A stretch of DNA of 39,123 nucleotides from Clostridiales bacterium (GTDB lineage: Bacteria; Bacillota; Clostridia; Oscillospirales; Acutalibacteraceae): contig JAHZIE010000023.1 in the NCBI GenBank assembly GCA_019419895.1, positions 1-39,123 on the forward strand, read 5' to 3'. This document shows positions 16,320 to 25,328 of the stretch, piece after piece. Every line of letters begins with the position of its first letter. The first letter of the stretch is position 1. The notes under the pieces were generated by a model. The model saw only the letters and a program-made list of their open reading frames with translations, was not told the DNA's origin and ran no database searches. Made by a program: the position numbers and the translations under genes.

Positions 16320-19043
16320 ATGAAGAGAAAGAAGCTTTTGCAGCATAAGGTCACTTCCTCCGCGGTGCTCCTTGCGTCCATTGCGGCTGTGCTGGCCATC
16401 ACACTAAGTTACTTTGTCTGTCTGCACATGGTCAGAGCCAGGGCGGAAGAAATGGATGAAATGTTTCTTCAGACGGCGGTGGACCGTACCAACCAGTATC
16501 TTGGAGAGGTTTCGGAAATCGTGAACCTCGCGGTCAGCGATGAGGATTTTGACCAGCTGGTGAAAAATGAAGATCATCAGGATCAGTATGAGTATATGAT
16601 ATCCCTGTCCAATTACACGAAATACCTTAGAAACATGACATTGCACTATGACAGCGTGGATAATTTTATTTATCTCTCTGAACATACCTTCCTGGCAGCT
16701 TATGAAGAAAATGTAGGGCTTTACGAGGAGCAGATACGGAAAATTTGCGACTCCTTGGAGGAAAGTGGGGCTGAGAAAAGTGCCGGCAGCTTTTATCTGC
16801 TGAACGTGCCGGGGAATCAAACAGGAAGAATCGCTGTTTTAAAACCCCTTGTGGAGCTGGACAATACGGTCAACGGATATATTACCGTTGTTTTGAGCGA
16901 CCGTTTTACCGCTCAGCTCCAATACGCGGAAGCGCAGGTTTATCTGGAGGATCAGCGGGGAACCCACGCTTATCTGATGCAGCCCGCGATGGAGCTTTTG
17001 GACAATGGCGGCATACAGAAGGAAGATCTGGCCTTTCCAGGCTGGAAGCTTGTCTATATCTCTCAGACGGAGGGCATCACGGAGCAGCTGACTGACAGCC
17101 TGTGGGTTTTTATGGCGGCGGGAGTCGCCTATATTTTGGTAGCTTTTTTGATCGCTTTTCTTTTTGGAAAAAAGATCGTATATCCCCTCAAGGAAATGCA
17201 GTTTTCTCTCAAGACGCTAATCCACCGGAAGAATAATGGCAGGCTGGAGCAAAAGGAAAATGACAGGCAGAGAATTGTTTTCCGCAAACGCAGGCTTCAT
17301 TTCAGAACGGCGCTGATGGTCTTTTATACCCTCCTCGCCGTCGTCCCCGTACTGGCGGCTTCCATTGGATTTTACTCAGTGACTAAAAATATTTACGATC
17401 AGAAAATTGGATATTTGTTTGAATATCGCACACAGTTTTTGTTCGATCAAATTGACCTTTCCGTCAAGAGATACTGGAGGACAGCCTCAGAGCTGGCATT
17501 TCACGAGGATGTCCAGCAGATTATGAATCACCCGGAGACGGATATCTCAGAAAAGGAGAGAAACGTCGGGCGCATCATGCTTCAAAAACAAACGCAGAAC
17601 CAGGAAATTATGAATATCGCTCTGTTTGACAGCAATTTGGCCCTGCGGTATTCCACCTTTCAAAACAAGCATTTTATGGATCCCGCCTACCGGGGAATGC
17701 TTGAACAGATTCAGAAGGATCCTTATTCCCCCATATGGGGGAACGAACGCTCCACTTCCTTTCACAAAAACAGCATTACGGTATGTATGACCATATTTTC
17801 CATGCCACCCAATGAAAACGCGGGGGAAAAAATCGGTTATATCCTTTTGGATATTGATACTTCATCCCTGCGCAGGGTGATTGATAATTTTGAAAAGAGG
17901 GGAAACGCCCGGTTTGTCCTGCTGGATCGCCAGAAAAATCCGGTTCTTTCCGACAATGACGGCGAGAGGATGTTGCTGGCCGAAGAGTCAGGTGCTAAAG
18001 GGGAGACGGTCGAGTTCCGCCACGATATTTCAGCCAGCAGATGGGAGGCGCTGGTGGAAATATCCGAGCAGGAATACCTTGAGGAGCAGAAGACCCTTCT
18101 TCTCAGCAGTATTGTTATCCTCACTGTCTTGTTGATACTGTGCTTCTTCTTTTCCGTGTTTTCCGCCGTGGCGGTCAGCAGCAATATTGATATTTTTATC
18201 CGGTTTATGAGAAATGTCAGGAACCTGAGGAACGGGTGCCGCTTTGCGGCAAGTTCTGGCGATGAAATTGAACAGCTTGGAAACAGCTTTAATGAAATGC
18301 TAGATCGGCTTGACGAGTTGAACAGGCAGCAGCTTGCCGCCGAGATTGAAATCAGGAACGCCCAGCTGACAGCCAAACAGTTTGAGCTGAATCTGCTCCA
18401 GTCCCAGATCAATCCCCATTTTCTTTATAACACCCTGAAAACCGTACAGTATATGGTGCATGTGCAGGATCCCCGCGCGGAGCAGATGATAAAGCTCCTG
18501 ATCCATCTCTTCCGGACGGGCATCAGCAAAGGGGAAAAGCTGGTGACAGTATCGGAAGAAATTAAACATGTCAAAACGTATCTGGAAATTCAGCAGATCC
18601 GTTTTTCAGGAAAGTTTCAGGTGGATATCCATTTGGGGGAGGGGACAGAAAAGCTTTATTTGCTCAAACTTACCCTTCAGCCGATTGTGGAAAACGCAAT
18701 TTATCATGGTTTGGAGCTTCTTGACCGTCCCGGTATGCTGAGGGTGGAGGTTGAGATAAAGGACGGGCTGGTGGTCAAGGTGGAGGACAACGGCAACGGT
18801 ATGACACAGGAAAGGCTGAGCCTGATCCGGGAACAGCTGAAAAGGGGAGGAAAGGCGGAAAGTATCGGCCTGTTTAACGTTCATGAACGGATCCGTCTTT
18901 TCTTTGGACATGATTACGGGCTTATGGTGGATAGTACATTCCATAAAGGGACGAGGGTGACGCTGAGATTTCCTTATTTGACATCTCCTGTAATAGAACA
19001 TTCCCTCCCGCGGGAAGGGTTGCCGCCAGACGTGGAACGGTGA
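16320..19043 (+). CDS. YesM-type sensor histidine kinase with two tandem sensor modules
   Basis: A 907-residue membrane kinase, about 300 residues longer than usual for YesM. Segments in order: membrane helix 13-36, extracytoplasmic domain 37-260, helix 261-282, short basic cytoplasmic linker 283-329, helix 330-352, second extracytoplasmic domain 353-592, helix 593-618, HAMP 619-671, kinase core. The phospho-acceptor is H700 in QINPHFLYN; the ATP-binding domain has QPIVENAIYHGL (788-799), DNGNGM (823-828) and ESIGLFNVHERI. The first helix-sensor-helix block ends in PLKEMQFSLKTL, like the start of a HAMP domain, so the protein looks like a sensor half of one kinase fused to a complete second one. 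The ribosome binding site is weak (GGCGG), consistent with coupling to the regulator gene. A strong terminator follows. Confidence 0.9.
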   Translation: MKRKKLLQHKVTSSAVLLASIAAVLAITLSYFVCLHMVRARAEEMDEMFLQTAVDRTNQYLGEVSEIVNLAVSDEDFDQLVKNEDHQDQYEYMISLSNYTKYLRNMTLHYDSVDNFIYLSEHTFLAAYEENVGLYEEQIRKICDSLEESGAEKSAGSFYLLNVPGNQTGRIAVLKPLVELDNTVNGYITVVLSDRFTAQLQYAEAQVYLEDQRGTHAYLMQPAMELLDNGGIQKEDLAFPGWKLVYISQTEGITEQLTDSLWVFMAAGVAYILVAFLIAFLFGKKIVYPLKEMQFSLKTLIHRKNNGRLEQKENDRQRIVFRKRRLHFRTALMVFYTLLAVVPVLAASIGFYSVTKNIYDQKIGYLFEYRTQFLFDQIDLSVKRYWRTASELAFHEDVQQIMNHPETDISEKERNVGRIMLQKQTQNQEIMNIALFDSNLALRYSTFQNKHFMDPAYRGMLEQIQKDPYSPIWGNERSTSFHKNSITVCMTIFSMPPNENAGEKIGYILLDIDTSSLRRVIDNFEKRGNARFVLLDRQKNPVLSDNDGERMLLAEESGAKGETVEFRHDISASRWEALVEISEQEYLEEQKTLLLSSIVILTVLLILCFFFSVFSAVAVSSNIDIFIRFMRNVRNLRNGCRFAASSGDEIEQLGNSFNEMLDRLDELNRQQLAAEIEIRNAQLTAKQFELNLLQSQINPHFLYNTLKTVQYMVHVQDPRAEQMIKLLIHLFRTGISKGEKLVTVSEEIKHVKTYLEIQQIRFSGKFQVDIHLGEGTEKLYLLKLTLQPIVENAIYHGLELLDRPGMLRVEVEIKDGLVVKVEDNGNGMTQERLSLIREQLKRGGKAESIGLFNVHERIRLFFGHDYGLMVDSTFHKGTRVTLRFPYLTSPVIEHSLPREGLPPDVER

Positions 19044-19096
19044 CGGTGCAAAGGAAAAACAGCGGGGCGTATGCGGCCCCGGAATGAAAAACGCGT

Positions 19097-19126
19097 GCAG
19101 GGCGGTTCAACCGCCCTGCTGTTTTC
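19097..19126 (+). terminator. Intrinsic terminator after the kinase gene
   Basis: A perfect inverted repeat GCAGGGCGGTT / AACCGCCCTGC (19097-19119) is followed by TGTTTTC. It separates the two-component genes from the transporter operon. Confidence 0.85.
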
Positions 19127-19456
19127 TTGCCTGCGGAATACCGGCTTGAAGCCTTGTCCTGCCAAATGGCGGCGCCTTAGTTCTCTTTTTTAGCTTCTGC
19201 CTTTTAAAATCAAAAACTGCTGGTTAAGATGTCGGTTTATCCAGACTTTTAAATGGGATGGAAAGACCGGCTCGTATTTTGCGGTATTGTCCGGCGGTGT
19301 CTCCACAGGGAGAAAGGAAACAGCGAATTGGAGAAGGATTTGTAAGATCAATTTTAGTTTTTTGTTAAAAATGTGGAGTATTTGCTAAATATCAGTCATT
19401 ACCTTGGGAAGAAAACAGTGATAAAGTAGAATTAATCCAAAAGGGGGCGTGATCCA
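19127..19456 (+). other. Intergenic region before the transporter operon
   Basis: No coding frame with a ribosome binding site is seen. The first 200 bases hold nothing I recognise. The last part is AT-rich and carries the promoter candidates for the ABC transporter: TTGGGA/TAGAAT at 19404-19432 and, further upstream, TTGTTA with TAAATA 18 bases away. Confidence 0.5.
19404..19432 (+). promoter_or_regulatory. Probable promoter of the sugar ABC transporter operon
   Basis: TTGGGA (19404-19409) and TAGAAT (19427-19432) are 17 bases apart. Transcription would start near 19439, just before AAGGGGG and the ATG at 19457, giving a very short leader. The upstream pair TTGTTA/TAAATA is an alternative. 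Confidence 0.45.
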
Positions 19457-20392
19457 ATGACTGATGTGAAAGCAAAATCTGAGAAGCGTTCCAGGCTGTG
19501 GAAGAACATAAAAAAATATAAATATTTTTATCTGATGCTTCTTCCTGTGGTTCTTTGGTATGCGATTTTCTGCTATGGGCCAATGTATGGAATTGTTACG
19601 GCATTTCAGGATTACTCTATGTCTGCGGGGGTGTTTGAAAGCCCGTTTGTCGGGATGAAGCATTTTAATACCCTTTGGGGGGACAGCTTGTTCTGGAGAG
19701 CCTTCCGAAACAGCGTTATTATTGCCTTCTACCGCTTGATATTTGAGTTTCCTATTCCTATAATTCTCGCGGTTATGATTAATGAGCTCCGGCGTTCCTG
19801 GACAAGGAAACTAGCGCAGACGGTTCTCTACCTGCCTCACTTCCTTTCCTGGGTCATCGTGGCCTCTATTATCGTCACCTTTGTCAATCCTGACACCGGC
19901 CTGATTGCCGCTGTCGCCAAGGCATTCGGCTCAGAGATGCCGCCTAATATCATAACGGCCTCCTCCTTCCGCGGGCTTCTTATTGTGACAAATATCTGGA
20001 AGGAAGCGGGCTGGGGAATGATTATTTATCTTGCCTCCATGTCGAGTGTGGACGCCAATTTGTATGAGGCGGCCTATGTGGACGGCGCCAACCGATTCCA
20101 GAGAATTTGGCACGTCACTCTTCCGGCGCTCAAGGGCGTTATCGCGATTCAGATGATTCTCATGGCGGGAAGTGTTTTGCGTTCCGGATTTGACCAGGTA
20201 TTCAACTTGAGCAATCCCCTGGTTATGGAGACGGGAGACATTATTGATACTTATGTTTACCGCACGGTCATGAAGAATTATCAGTTGAGCTATGCATCCG
20301 CCATCGGTCTGTTCAATTCCCTCATCTGCACGGTTTTGCTGCTCCTTTCCAATTTCCTGTCTAAGCGGCTGACCAGTCAGAGCATCTATTAA
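19457..20392 (+). CDS. Sugar ABC transporter permease, LplB-type
   Basis: A 311-residue inner membrane protein with six hydrophobic segments; the first is YFYLMLLPVVLWYAIFCYGP near residues 18-37. The cytoplasmic loop EAAYVDGANRFQRIWHVTLP is the EAA motif by which such permeases contact the ATPase. The opening FCYGPMYGIVTAFQDYS and VGMKHFNTL segments are typical of the LplB/YtepT group, which imports oligosaccharides, often of uronates or host and plant glycans. It forms a heterodimer with the next gene product, 20 bases downstream. No ATPase gene is nearby; this transporter type usually borrows a shared MsmK-like ATPase. Confidence 0.92.
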   Translation: MTDVKAKSEKRSRLWKNIKKYKYFYLMLLPVVLWYAIFCYGPMYGIVTAFQDYSMSAGVFESPFVGMKHFNTLWGDSLFWRAFRNSVIIAFYRLIFEFPIPIILAVMINELRRSWTRKLAQTVLYLPHFLSWVIVASIIVTFVNPDTGLIAAVAKAFGSEMPPNIITASSFRGLLIVTNIWKEAGWGMIIYLASMSSVDANLYEAAYVDGANRFQRIWHVTLPALKGVIAIQMILMAGSVLRSGFDQVFNLSNPLVMETGDIIDTYVYRTVMKNYQLSYASAIGLFNSLICTVLLLLSNFLSKRLTSQSIY

Positions 20393-20412
20393 GTAAGGGG
20401 GCGGCGGTTGTT

Positions 20413-21273
20413 ATGAAAAACAAGGTGAATTTTTTTGATGTCATCAATGTTGTGCTGATTGCTTTGGCTGTCCTTCTGATTTTTATCCCCATGTGGTATA
20501 TTTTCGTCATTTCCACCTCTACATATTCGGCCTATATCAACGATCCATACCATCTGATTCCCATGAGCTTTACCCTTCAGGAATATAAGCGGGCGTTTCT
20601 TAATTCCAGAGATATGCTGCTTTCCCTGTGGGTGACGATTGAGGTCACTGTCCTGGGAACGCTGATCAGCATGCTGCTGACCATCATGGGCGGTTACGCT
20701 CTTTCCAAGGATGGGCTGCCGGGGAGGAATATCATCTTCCGGCTGTTTATTTTCACCATGTTCTTCAGCGGAGGCCTTGTGCCTGGGTATATTCTGGTCA
20801 GGGGGCTGCACCTGGACAATACCATATGGGCGCTGACCCTTCCCATGGCAATCAGTACCTATAACCTGATTTTGATGAAGAATTATTTTACCTCTATCAA
20901 TCCCAGCCTGGAAGAGGCGGCAAAAATAGACGGGTACAACGACATTCAGATCCTTTTGAAAATTGTCCTGCCTATGTCGAAGCCCGTAATCGCCGCGATT
21001 TCTCTCTTCTACGCGGTGACCTACTGGAATGATTATTTCTCAGCTATCCTGTATTCCTCCAAGGAGGAGCTGATTCCCTTCCAGATTTATCTGAGAAATT
21101 TGATCATTGTCAACGCCGCCGCTAACAAAGTAGGAATTTCAACTGGGCCCAGCGCTTATGAGCAGTTCAAGATGGCGGTTGTGATCATCGGTATCGTTCC
21201 GATCGTTCTGGTCTATCCATTTGTGCAGAAGTATTTCACCAAAGGCATTATTCTCGGTGCGGTGAAAGAATAG
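20413..21273 (+). CDS. Sugar ABC transporter permease, LplC/YtcP-type
   Basis: A 286-residue membrane protein with six hydrophobic segments (first: VINVVLIALAVLLIFIPMWY). The EAA loop reads EEAAKIDGYNDIQILLKIVLP. The N terminus (FFDVINVVLIALAVLLIFIP) and the NDYFSAILYSSKEELIPFQ stretch match the second permease of LplABC-type transporters. The start follows GGGGGCGG. The lipoprotein gene lies 28 bases downstream in the same transcript. Confidence 0.92.
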   Translation: MKNKVNFFDVINVVLIALAVLLIFIPMWYIFVISTSTYSAYINDPYHLIPMSFTLQEYKRAFLNSRDMLLSLWVTIEVTVLGTLISMLLTIMGGYALSKDGLPGRNIIFRLFIFTMFFSGGLVPGYILVRGLHLDNTIWALTLPMAISTYNLILMKNYFTSINPSLEEAAKIDGYNDIQILLKIVLPMSKPVIAAISLFYAVTYWNDYFSAILYSSKEELIPFQIYLRNLIIVNAAANKVGISTGPSAYEQFKMAVVIIGIVPIVLVYPFVQKYFTKGIILGAVKE

Positions 21274-21301
21274 AAAACCTGTATTGAAAGGAGAAAGAGC
21301 A

Positions 21302-22927
21302 ATGAAAAAAGGTAAAAAAATAGCGTCCCTTCTTTTAGCCGGCGCCCTTCTGGGCTTGTCCTTTACGGGCTGCAAGGCCAATGACGGCGGAGGCGGAGAC
21401 ACAACCCAAAGCGGGGATGACACGGCTCCGGTCAAGATCCGGTGGTTCCAGGATCTGCGCGGCGTTGACGCGGACAGGGATCGTGTGATCCAGAAAATTG
21501 AGGAGATCAACAACATCGAAATTGAGTTCGTAGCCGCGCCTGGCGGTACGGAGGAGCAGGATCAGAAGCTCAACTTGATGATTTCCACCGGCGAGCAGCT
21601 CGATCTGGTTACCATGACCCAGGGGATCGGGACTCTGCAGCTTCAATGGGCCAGAGACGGTGCGGTTCTTCCTTTTGATGATTATGTCACGGCAGAGAAA
21701 TACCCTAATCTAAATAGTATATTAAACGCTGATTTATACAAACAGTATAAAATTGATGGAAAATCCTATTTCCAACCCATGCCTCTGGAAGCGGGAAACC
21801 GCGGCTATATCATCCGCAAAGACTGGCTTGATAAGCTCGGTTTGGAAATCCCCACCACTCTGGATGAGTACTATGAGGTGCTGAAGGCGTTTGTGACCCA
21901 GGATCCGGATGGCAATGGGAAGGACGATACCTATGGCTTCTTTGTTTCCGAGCCCTATGGTTCCAACAGCTTCGGTTACATTGCCCGGTCCTTTGTCAAC
22001 TGCGGCTGCTGGGGCGGCGACTGGGTGGAGCTGCCGGATGGAAGCATTACCCAATTTGTGGCTTCTGATTATGCCAAGGATACCTTTAAATTTATCAAGA
22101 AATGTTATGACGAGGGCCTGTTCAACAAGAGCTTTGTCAATGAAAAAGATGCTGAGGGCAAGATGGAGGACCTGATGGTGCAGGGCAAGCTTGGTATTTC
22201 CGACGTCACCAATATCACCAGCTTTACTAACAGGTTTGCTGACGCGGGCGTGGACGTTGAACTTGCTTATCTGCCTCCTTTGAAAACCCAGGATGGCGAG
22301 CAGGGAACTCTGCCCCACTCCGGCGGCAGCTGGGCTTTCCATGTGCTTCCCAAGACCTGCAGCAATCCTGAAAAGGTTTTGGAATTCCTTGAATGGTGTC
22401 ATACGGAGGAAGGCCGCGAGCTGACTATGTACGGTATTGAGGGAACCCATTTTTCCAATTGTGAGAAGACAGAAAGCGGACGTGTTTTCGACATTAATCA
22501 GGATGAAATGAGCAAGGACTGGAATACAGCCGACTACGGGCTTTCCCATCCTCTTTCCTGGGGCGGCTTCAACTATTCCGGCGGATATATCCCCATGAAG
22601 GAAAACAATTATGATTTTGACACAGCCTATCCCAAACAGGAGCTGTGGATGACCAGGCATGACAGCGAGCAGCCCTTCAGCAATATAAAACAGTTGAACG
22701 CCCAATATGCCAAGGTATTCCCTCTCCAGGGTTCCATTGATGAAACCGTGATTGTCGATCAGACCCTGATTGATATTGAAATTCAGGGACGCACGAAAGC
22801 CATCGTGGATCCGGCGGAGAATTTTGACGCCAACTGGCAGGCTATGCTGGATAACTGGATGGCCTCTGGCGGCAAGGAATTGATTGAACGCGGAAACGCC
22901 GCGTGGGATAAGCTCAAGGAGTCCTAA
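21302..22927 (+). CDS. Extracellular solute-binding lipoprotein of the sugar ABC transporter, LplA-type
   Basis: A 541-residue lipoprotein. The signal peptide (MKKGKKIASLLLAGALLGLS) ends at the lipid-modified cysteine C24 (FTGC), followed by a glycine- and aspartate-rich linker. The mature part has the family features WFQDLRGVDADRDRV, LNLMISTGEQLDLVTM and a C-terminal IDIEIQGRTKAIV. Such proteins catch oligosaccharides outside the membrane and hand them to the permeases. The start at 21302 has GAAAGGAG eight bases upstream and gives a clean signal peptide; the open frame begins six codons earlier without one. A terminator-like hairpin lies right after the gene. Confidence 0.93.
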   Translation: MKKGKKIASLLLAGALLGLSFTGCKANDGGGGDTTQSGDDTAPVKIRWFQDLRGVDADRDRVIQKIEEINNIEIEFVAAPGGTEEQDQKLNLMISTGEQLDLVTMTQGIGTLQLQWARDGAVLPFDDYVTAEKYPNLNSILNADLYKQYKIDGKSYFQPMPLEAGNRGYIIRKDWLDKLGLEIPTTLDEYYEVLKAFVTQDPDGNGKDDTYGFFVSEPYGSNSFGYIARSFVNCGCWGGDWVELPDGSITQFVASDYAKDTFKFIKKCYDEGLFNKSFVNEKDAEGKMEDLMVQGKLGISDVTNITSFTNRFADAGVDVELAYLPPLKTQDGEQGTLPHSGGSWAFHVLPKTCSNPEKVLEFLEWCHTEEGRELTMYGIEGTHFSNCEKTESGRVFDINQDEMSKDWNTADYGLSHPLSWGGFNYSGGYIPMKENNYDFDTAYPKQELWMTRHDSEQPFSNIKQLNAQYAKVFPLQGSIDETVIVDQTLIDIEIQGRTKAIVDPAENFDANWQAMLDNWMASGGKELIERGNAAWDKLKES

Positions 22928-22937
22928 TTCACTTTAC

Positions 22938-22974
22938 AAAAAATGCGCTCCTGACAGGGGGGCGCATTTTTTAA
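22938..22974 (+). terminator. Terminator-like hairpin between the binding-protein gene and the second cassette
   Basis: AAAAAATGCGC (22938-22948) pairs with GCGCATTTTTT (22962-22972); the six T close the stem. The ribosome binding site of the next gene (AAGGAGG) follows at once. It can act as partial terminator or 3' stabiliser, which would leave the binding-protein mRNA in excess over the genes downstream. Confidence 0.7.
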
Positions 22975-22991
22975 AATAAGGAGGTACGCCA

Positions 22992-23477
22992 ATGTCCGTG
23001 GAAAACTTGACACCGGAAACAATTGCCCGCATCGGCCTTTTATTTATTGACGGGGATGATTTGGAGCATGTCCTTCTGGACCGGCAGGGACATACCGATT
23101 ATGATTTCGCGCGTTTCGACCGTTTAAAGCGTGTTCTTTTAAAGCTGGAACGCGTTGCGCCCTCTTTGGATATTTCCTGTATTCTCTGGCAGGCCTATCC
23201 CACAAATCCCCAAGTGGGCGCCCCTTTGGTCGCGGGCAGTTCCCTGCCCGTCGAGGGGTGCAAAAGGCAGTATCTGAATCCCGCCCTGAGAAAAACACTG
23301 GAGGAAGGCGTCTCCTGTGAAAACCGGAGAAAAAGTGGGGCGGTATCCCTCTATTTTCCTGTCCGAAACAGCAATGGGGAAGTCGTAGGGGCTTTGGAAC
23401 TGCTCAGCGGCATTACTGAAAAAATTGATGTGAGCTGCAATGACATGTTTGTGGAACAGAAGGAGGAAGAGGAATGA
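22992..23477 (+). CDS. Small soluble Cache-like domain protein, copy B
   Basis: A 161-residue protein paralogous to that at 6586-7032 over nearly its full length. Both share ARxGLLFxDGDxLExVLLD, GHxDYDF, ILWQ or VLWQ, PLVAG or PVVAG, and a closing strand with YFPVRNSNGEVVGALELL. That last stretch fits the end of Cache/PAS-like sensor domains. There is no signal peptide, membrane helix or output domain; an acidic tail (EQKEEEE) is unique to this copy. The start has AAGGAGG seven bases upstream. Its stop overlaps the start of the GH123-like gene (ATGA at 23474-23477), so the two proteins should be made in equal amounts, which suggests a complex. The function is not known. Confidence 0.62.
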   Translation: MSVENLTPETIARIGLLFIDGDDLEHVLLDRQGHTDYDFARFDRLKRVLLKLERVAPSLDISCILWQAYPTNPQVGAPLVAGSSLPVEGCKRQYLNPALRKTLEEGVSCENRRKSGAVSLYFPVRNSNGEVVGALELLSGITEKIDVSCNDMFVEQKEEEE

Positions 23478-25252
23478 AAGCCTTTCTCATTGGGGATTAC
23501 TGCCGCATCGACGGCCTGACGGGAGAATTCGCCGAAAAGGACTATGCGGCCGATTTGAAAACCTTTGACAGGGAAATTTCCCTGCACAGCGCGAGAAATC
23601 AAATGGTTTCCTTTCAGCTGGCAGTTGTCGTGGACGGGGAAGAACAGCTGAAAGATTTTGAAATTGAATTTTCTCCGCTGGTGAATGAAGCCGGACGGAT
23701 AGAGCCGGATTATGAGGTTTTTATTGAATGGTTTCATCAGATTGGAAAACAGCTCATACCCGATATGCTGATTCCATATGGAACGCCGGGGGCGGAATTC
23801 TGCATTCCCCTTTCTGAAGAATATCATGCGGGTCAGAGGGCCGGTGCCTTATGGATTGACCTTTTTGTACCAGAGGTGGCTAGGAAAGGAAATTATGAGG
23901 GGGAAGTAACCGTCCGGCTCAACGATAGTATGGTAAAATTTGTTGTCCGGCTGAAGGTGGAAAGCTGCATGGTGCCTTACGAGAGCCGCATCATCGCCGA
24001 CCTCAATAATTACGCCGATAATATTTCCCCCAATTATCCGCGGCTAGCGGCCAATCCGCAAAGGTATCGGGACGGCAGCTACTTCGAGATTGAAAAGCAG
24101 TTTATCACCCTGGCAAGGGAGCACCGCTGCCTTTTCCAAAACCTGAATTATCTCCATTCCGGCAGGCCTGTGGAATCCTTTGCGCCGGAACTTGAGGGGG
24201 AAGGGAAAAATATCCGGGTCAAATCCTGGGAGCTGTTCGACAGGCATTTCGGTCCCTATCTGGACGGATCGGCCTTTGCCGGCTCCAGAAGAGGGGAACT
24301 TCCAATAGAATTTATGTTTACGCCCTTTAACCTGGGATGGCCGGCTGATTATACCAAATGGGGCGAACCGGGCTTTAAAACGGAATACAAACGGATCCTG
24401 TGGGAATTCCTCCGGCATTTTGAGGAAAAGGGCTGGACAAAAACCGTCCTGGAAATGATGTTCAATAACAAAAAGGAATACCGCTTTTTCCCAACGACCC
24501 AGGACGAAATCTGGTACTTCCATGATGAGGAAATTGTTGACCAGATGTATGAGATTGTCAAGGATACCTTTGAGCATTCCCCGGTGAAAATGGTAATGCG
24601 TGCCGATTCCAGTAATAATTACGGCAACCATTACGAGAAATATGCCGATGTTTTCGGAATGTGGGTGGCTGCCATGGCCATGTATTCCTGGTTCCCGGAA
24701 AGTGTGCTTACCATGAAAAACCATCGGAATATCCTTTGGATTTACGGCTGGTACGGGGAAGGTATGACCATTGATCTGCCTCTTCACGCCTTTTTGACAC
24801 AGCCGATGATCTGCTTTATGACGGGCGCTACCGGGTTCTGTTCCTTCTGGAATACCCTGAGCTGGGGCAAGGATTACCTGAAGACTCCCTTTGTCAACGG
24901 AGGCCAGGGCTTTTTCTATCCCGGCGATGGATTCCACGCGGGCGATGTATTGCCGTCCCTAAGGATGAAGGTCCTTAGGAATCAGATGCAGCTTGCCGAT
25001 CTGATGATGACTACGGAAGGGCTGGACGTGGAGACTCCCCACCCCATGCGGAAGGAACTGGAAGAAATTGTAAACCAATGCTTTGGTTATCAGGGGATGG
25101 AGGACTGGTGGAATGAAAAGCCTCCGTATCTCAATACTCCTCCAAGGTATTGGAATTTTGAGGATAAATCTTTAAAGAAAAACCACTATGAAAATCAGTC
25201 TCCAATTTTGATTGACCGGCTGCGGAACAGGGTTCTCGATTATCTGGGATAG
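23474..25252 (+). CDS. GH123/DUF4091-like glycoside hydrolase, copy B
   Basis: A 592-residue cytoplasmic protein, full-length paralogue of the one at 4757-6571. Conserved blocks include IADLNNYADNISPNYPRL, NPQRYRDGSYF, AREHRCLFQNL, SFAPELEGEGK, IRVKSWELFD and HFGPYLDGSAFAG. The Asp-Glu pair D344-E345 in TQDEIWY is kept; in GH123 such a pair works with the substrate N-acetyl group to cleave beta-GalNAc links. The near-identical blocks around RYRDGSYF and LDGSAFAG point to a shared substrate core. The gene overlaps the Cache-like gene by four bases. It is part of the transporter operon, downstream of a terminator-like hairpin. The substrate is inferred only by family. Confidence 0.72.
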   Translation: MKAFLIGDYCRIDGLTGEFAEKDYAADLKTFDREISLHSARNQMVSFQLAVVVDGEEQLKDFEIEFSPLVNEAGRIEPDYEVFIEWFHQIGKQLIPDMLIPYGTPGAEFCIPLSEEYHAGQRAGALWIDLFVPEVARKGNYEGEVTVRLNDSMVKFVVRLKVESCMVPYESRIIADLNNYADNISPNYPRLAANPQRYRDGSYFEIEKQFITLAREHRCLFQNLNYLHSGRPVESFAPELEGEGKNIRVKSWELFDRHFGPYLDGSAFAGSRRGELPIEFMFTPFNLGWPADYTKWGEPGFKTEYKRILWEFLRHFEEKGWTKTVLEMMFNNKKEYRFFPTTQDEIWYFHDEEIVDQMYEIVKDTFEHSPVKMVMRADSSNNYGNHYEKYADVFGMWVAAMAMYSWFPESVLTMKNHRNILWIYGWYGEGMTIDLPLHAFLTQPMICFMTGATGFCSFWNTLSWGKDYLKTPFVNGGQGFFYPGDGFHAGDVLPSLRMKVLRNQMQLADLMMTTEGLDVETPHPMRKELEEIVNQCFGYQGMEDWWNEKPPYLNTPPRYWNFEDKSLKKNHYENQSPILIDRLRNRVLDYLG

Positions 25253-25328
25253 AATAAAAAGGCCACGGCCCCCGGATAGCGGTTTTATCACAACGACAGC
25301 GACAGTGGATAGGGAGGATTCAGAGGTT

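Noticed and set aside
25212..25328. Longer N terminus for the alpha/beta hydrolase
   Set aside because: It would overlap the previous gene, has no ribosome binding site and adds sequence without family resemblance.
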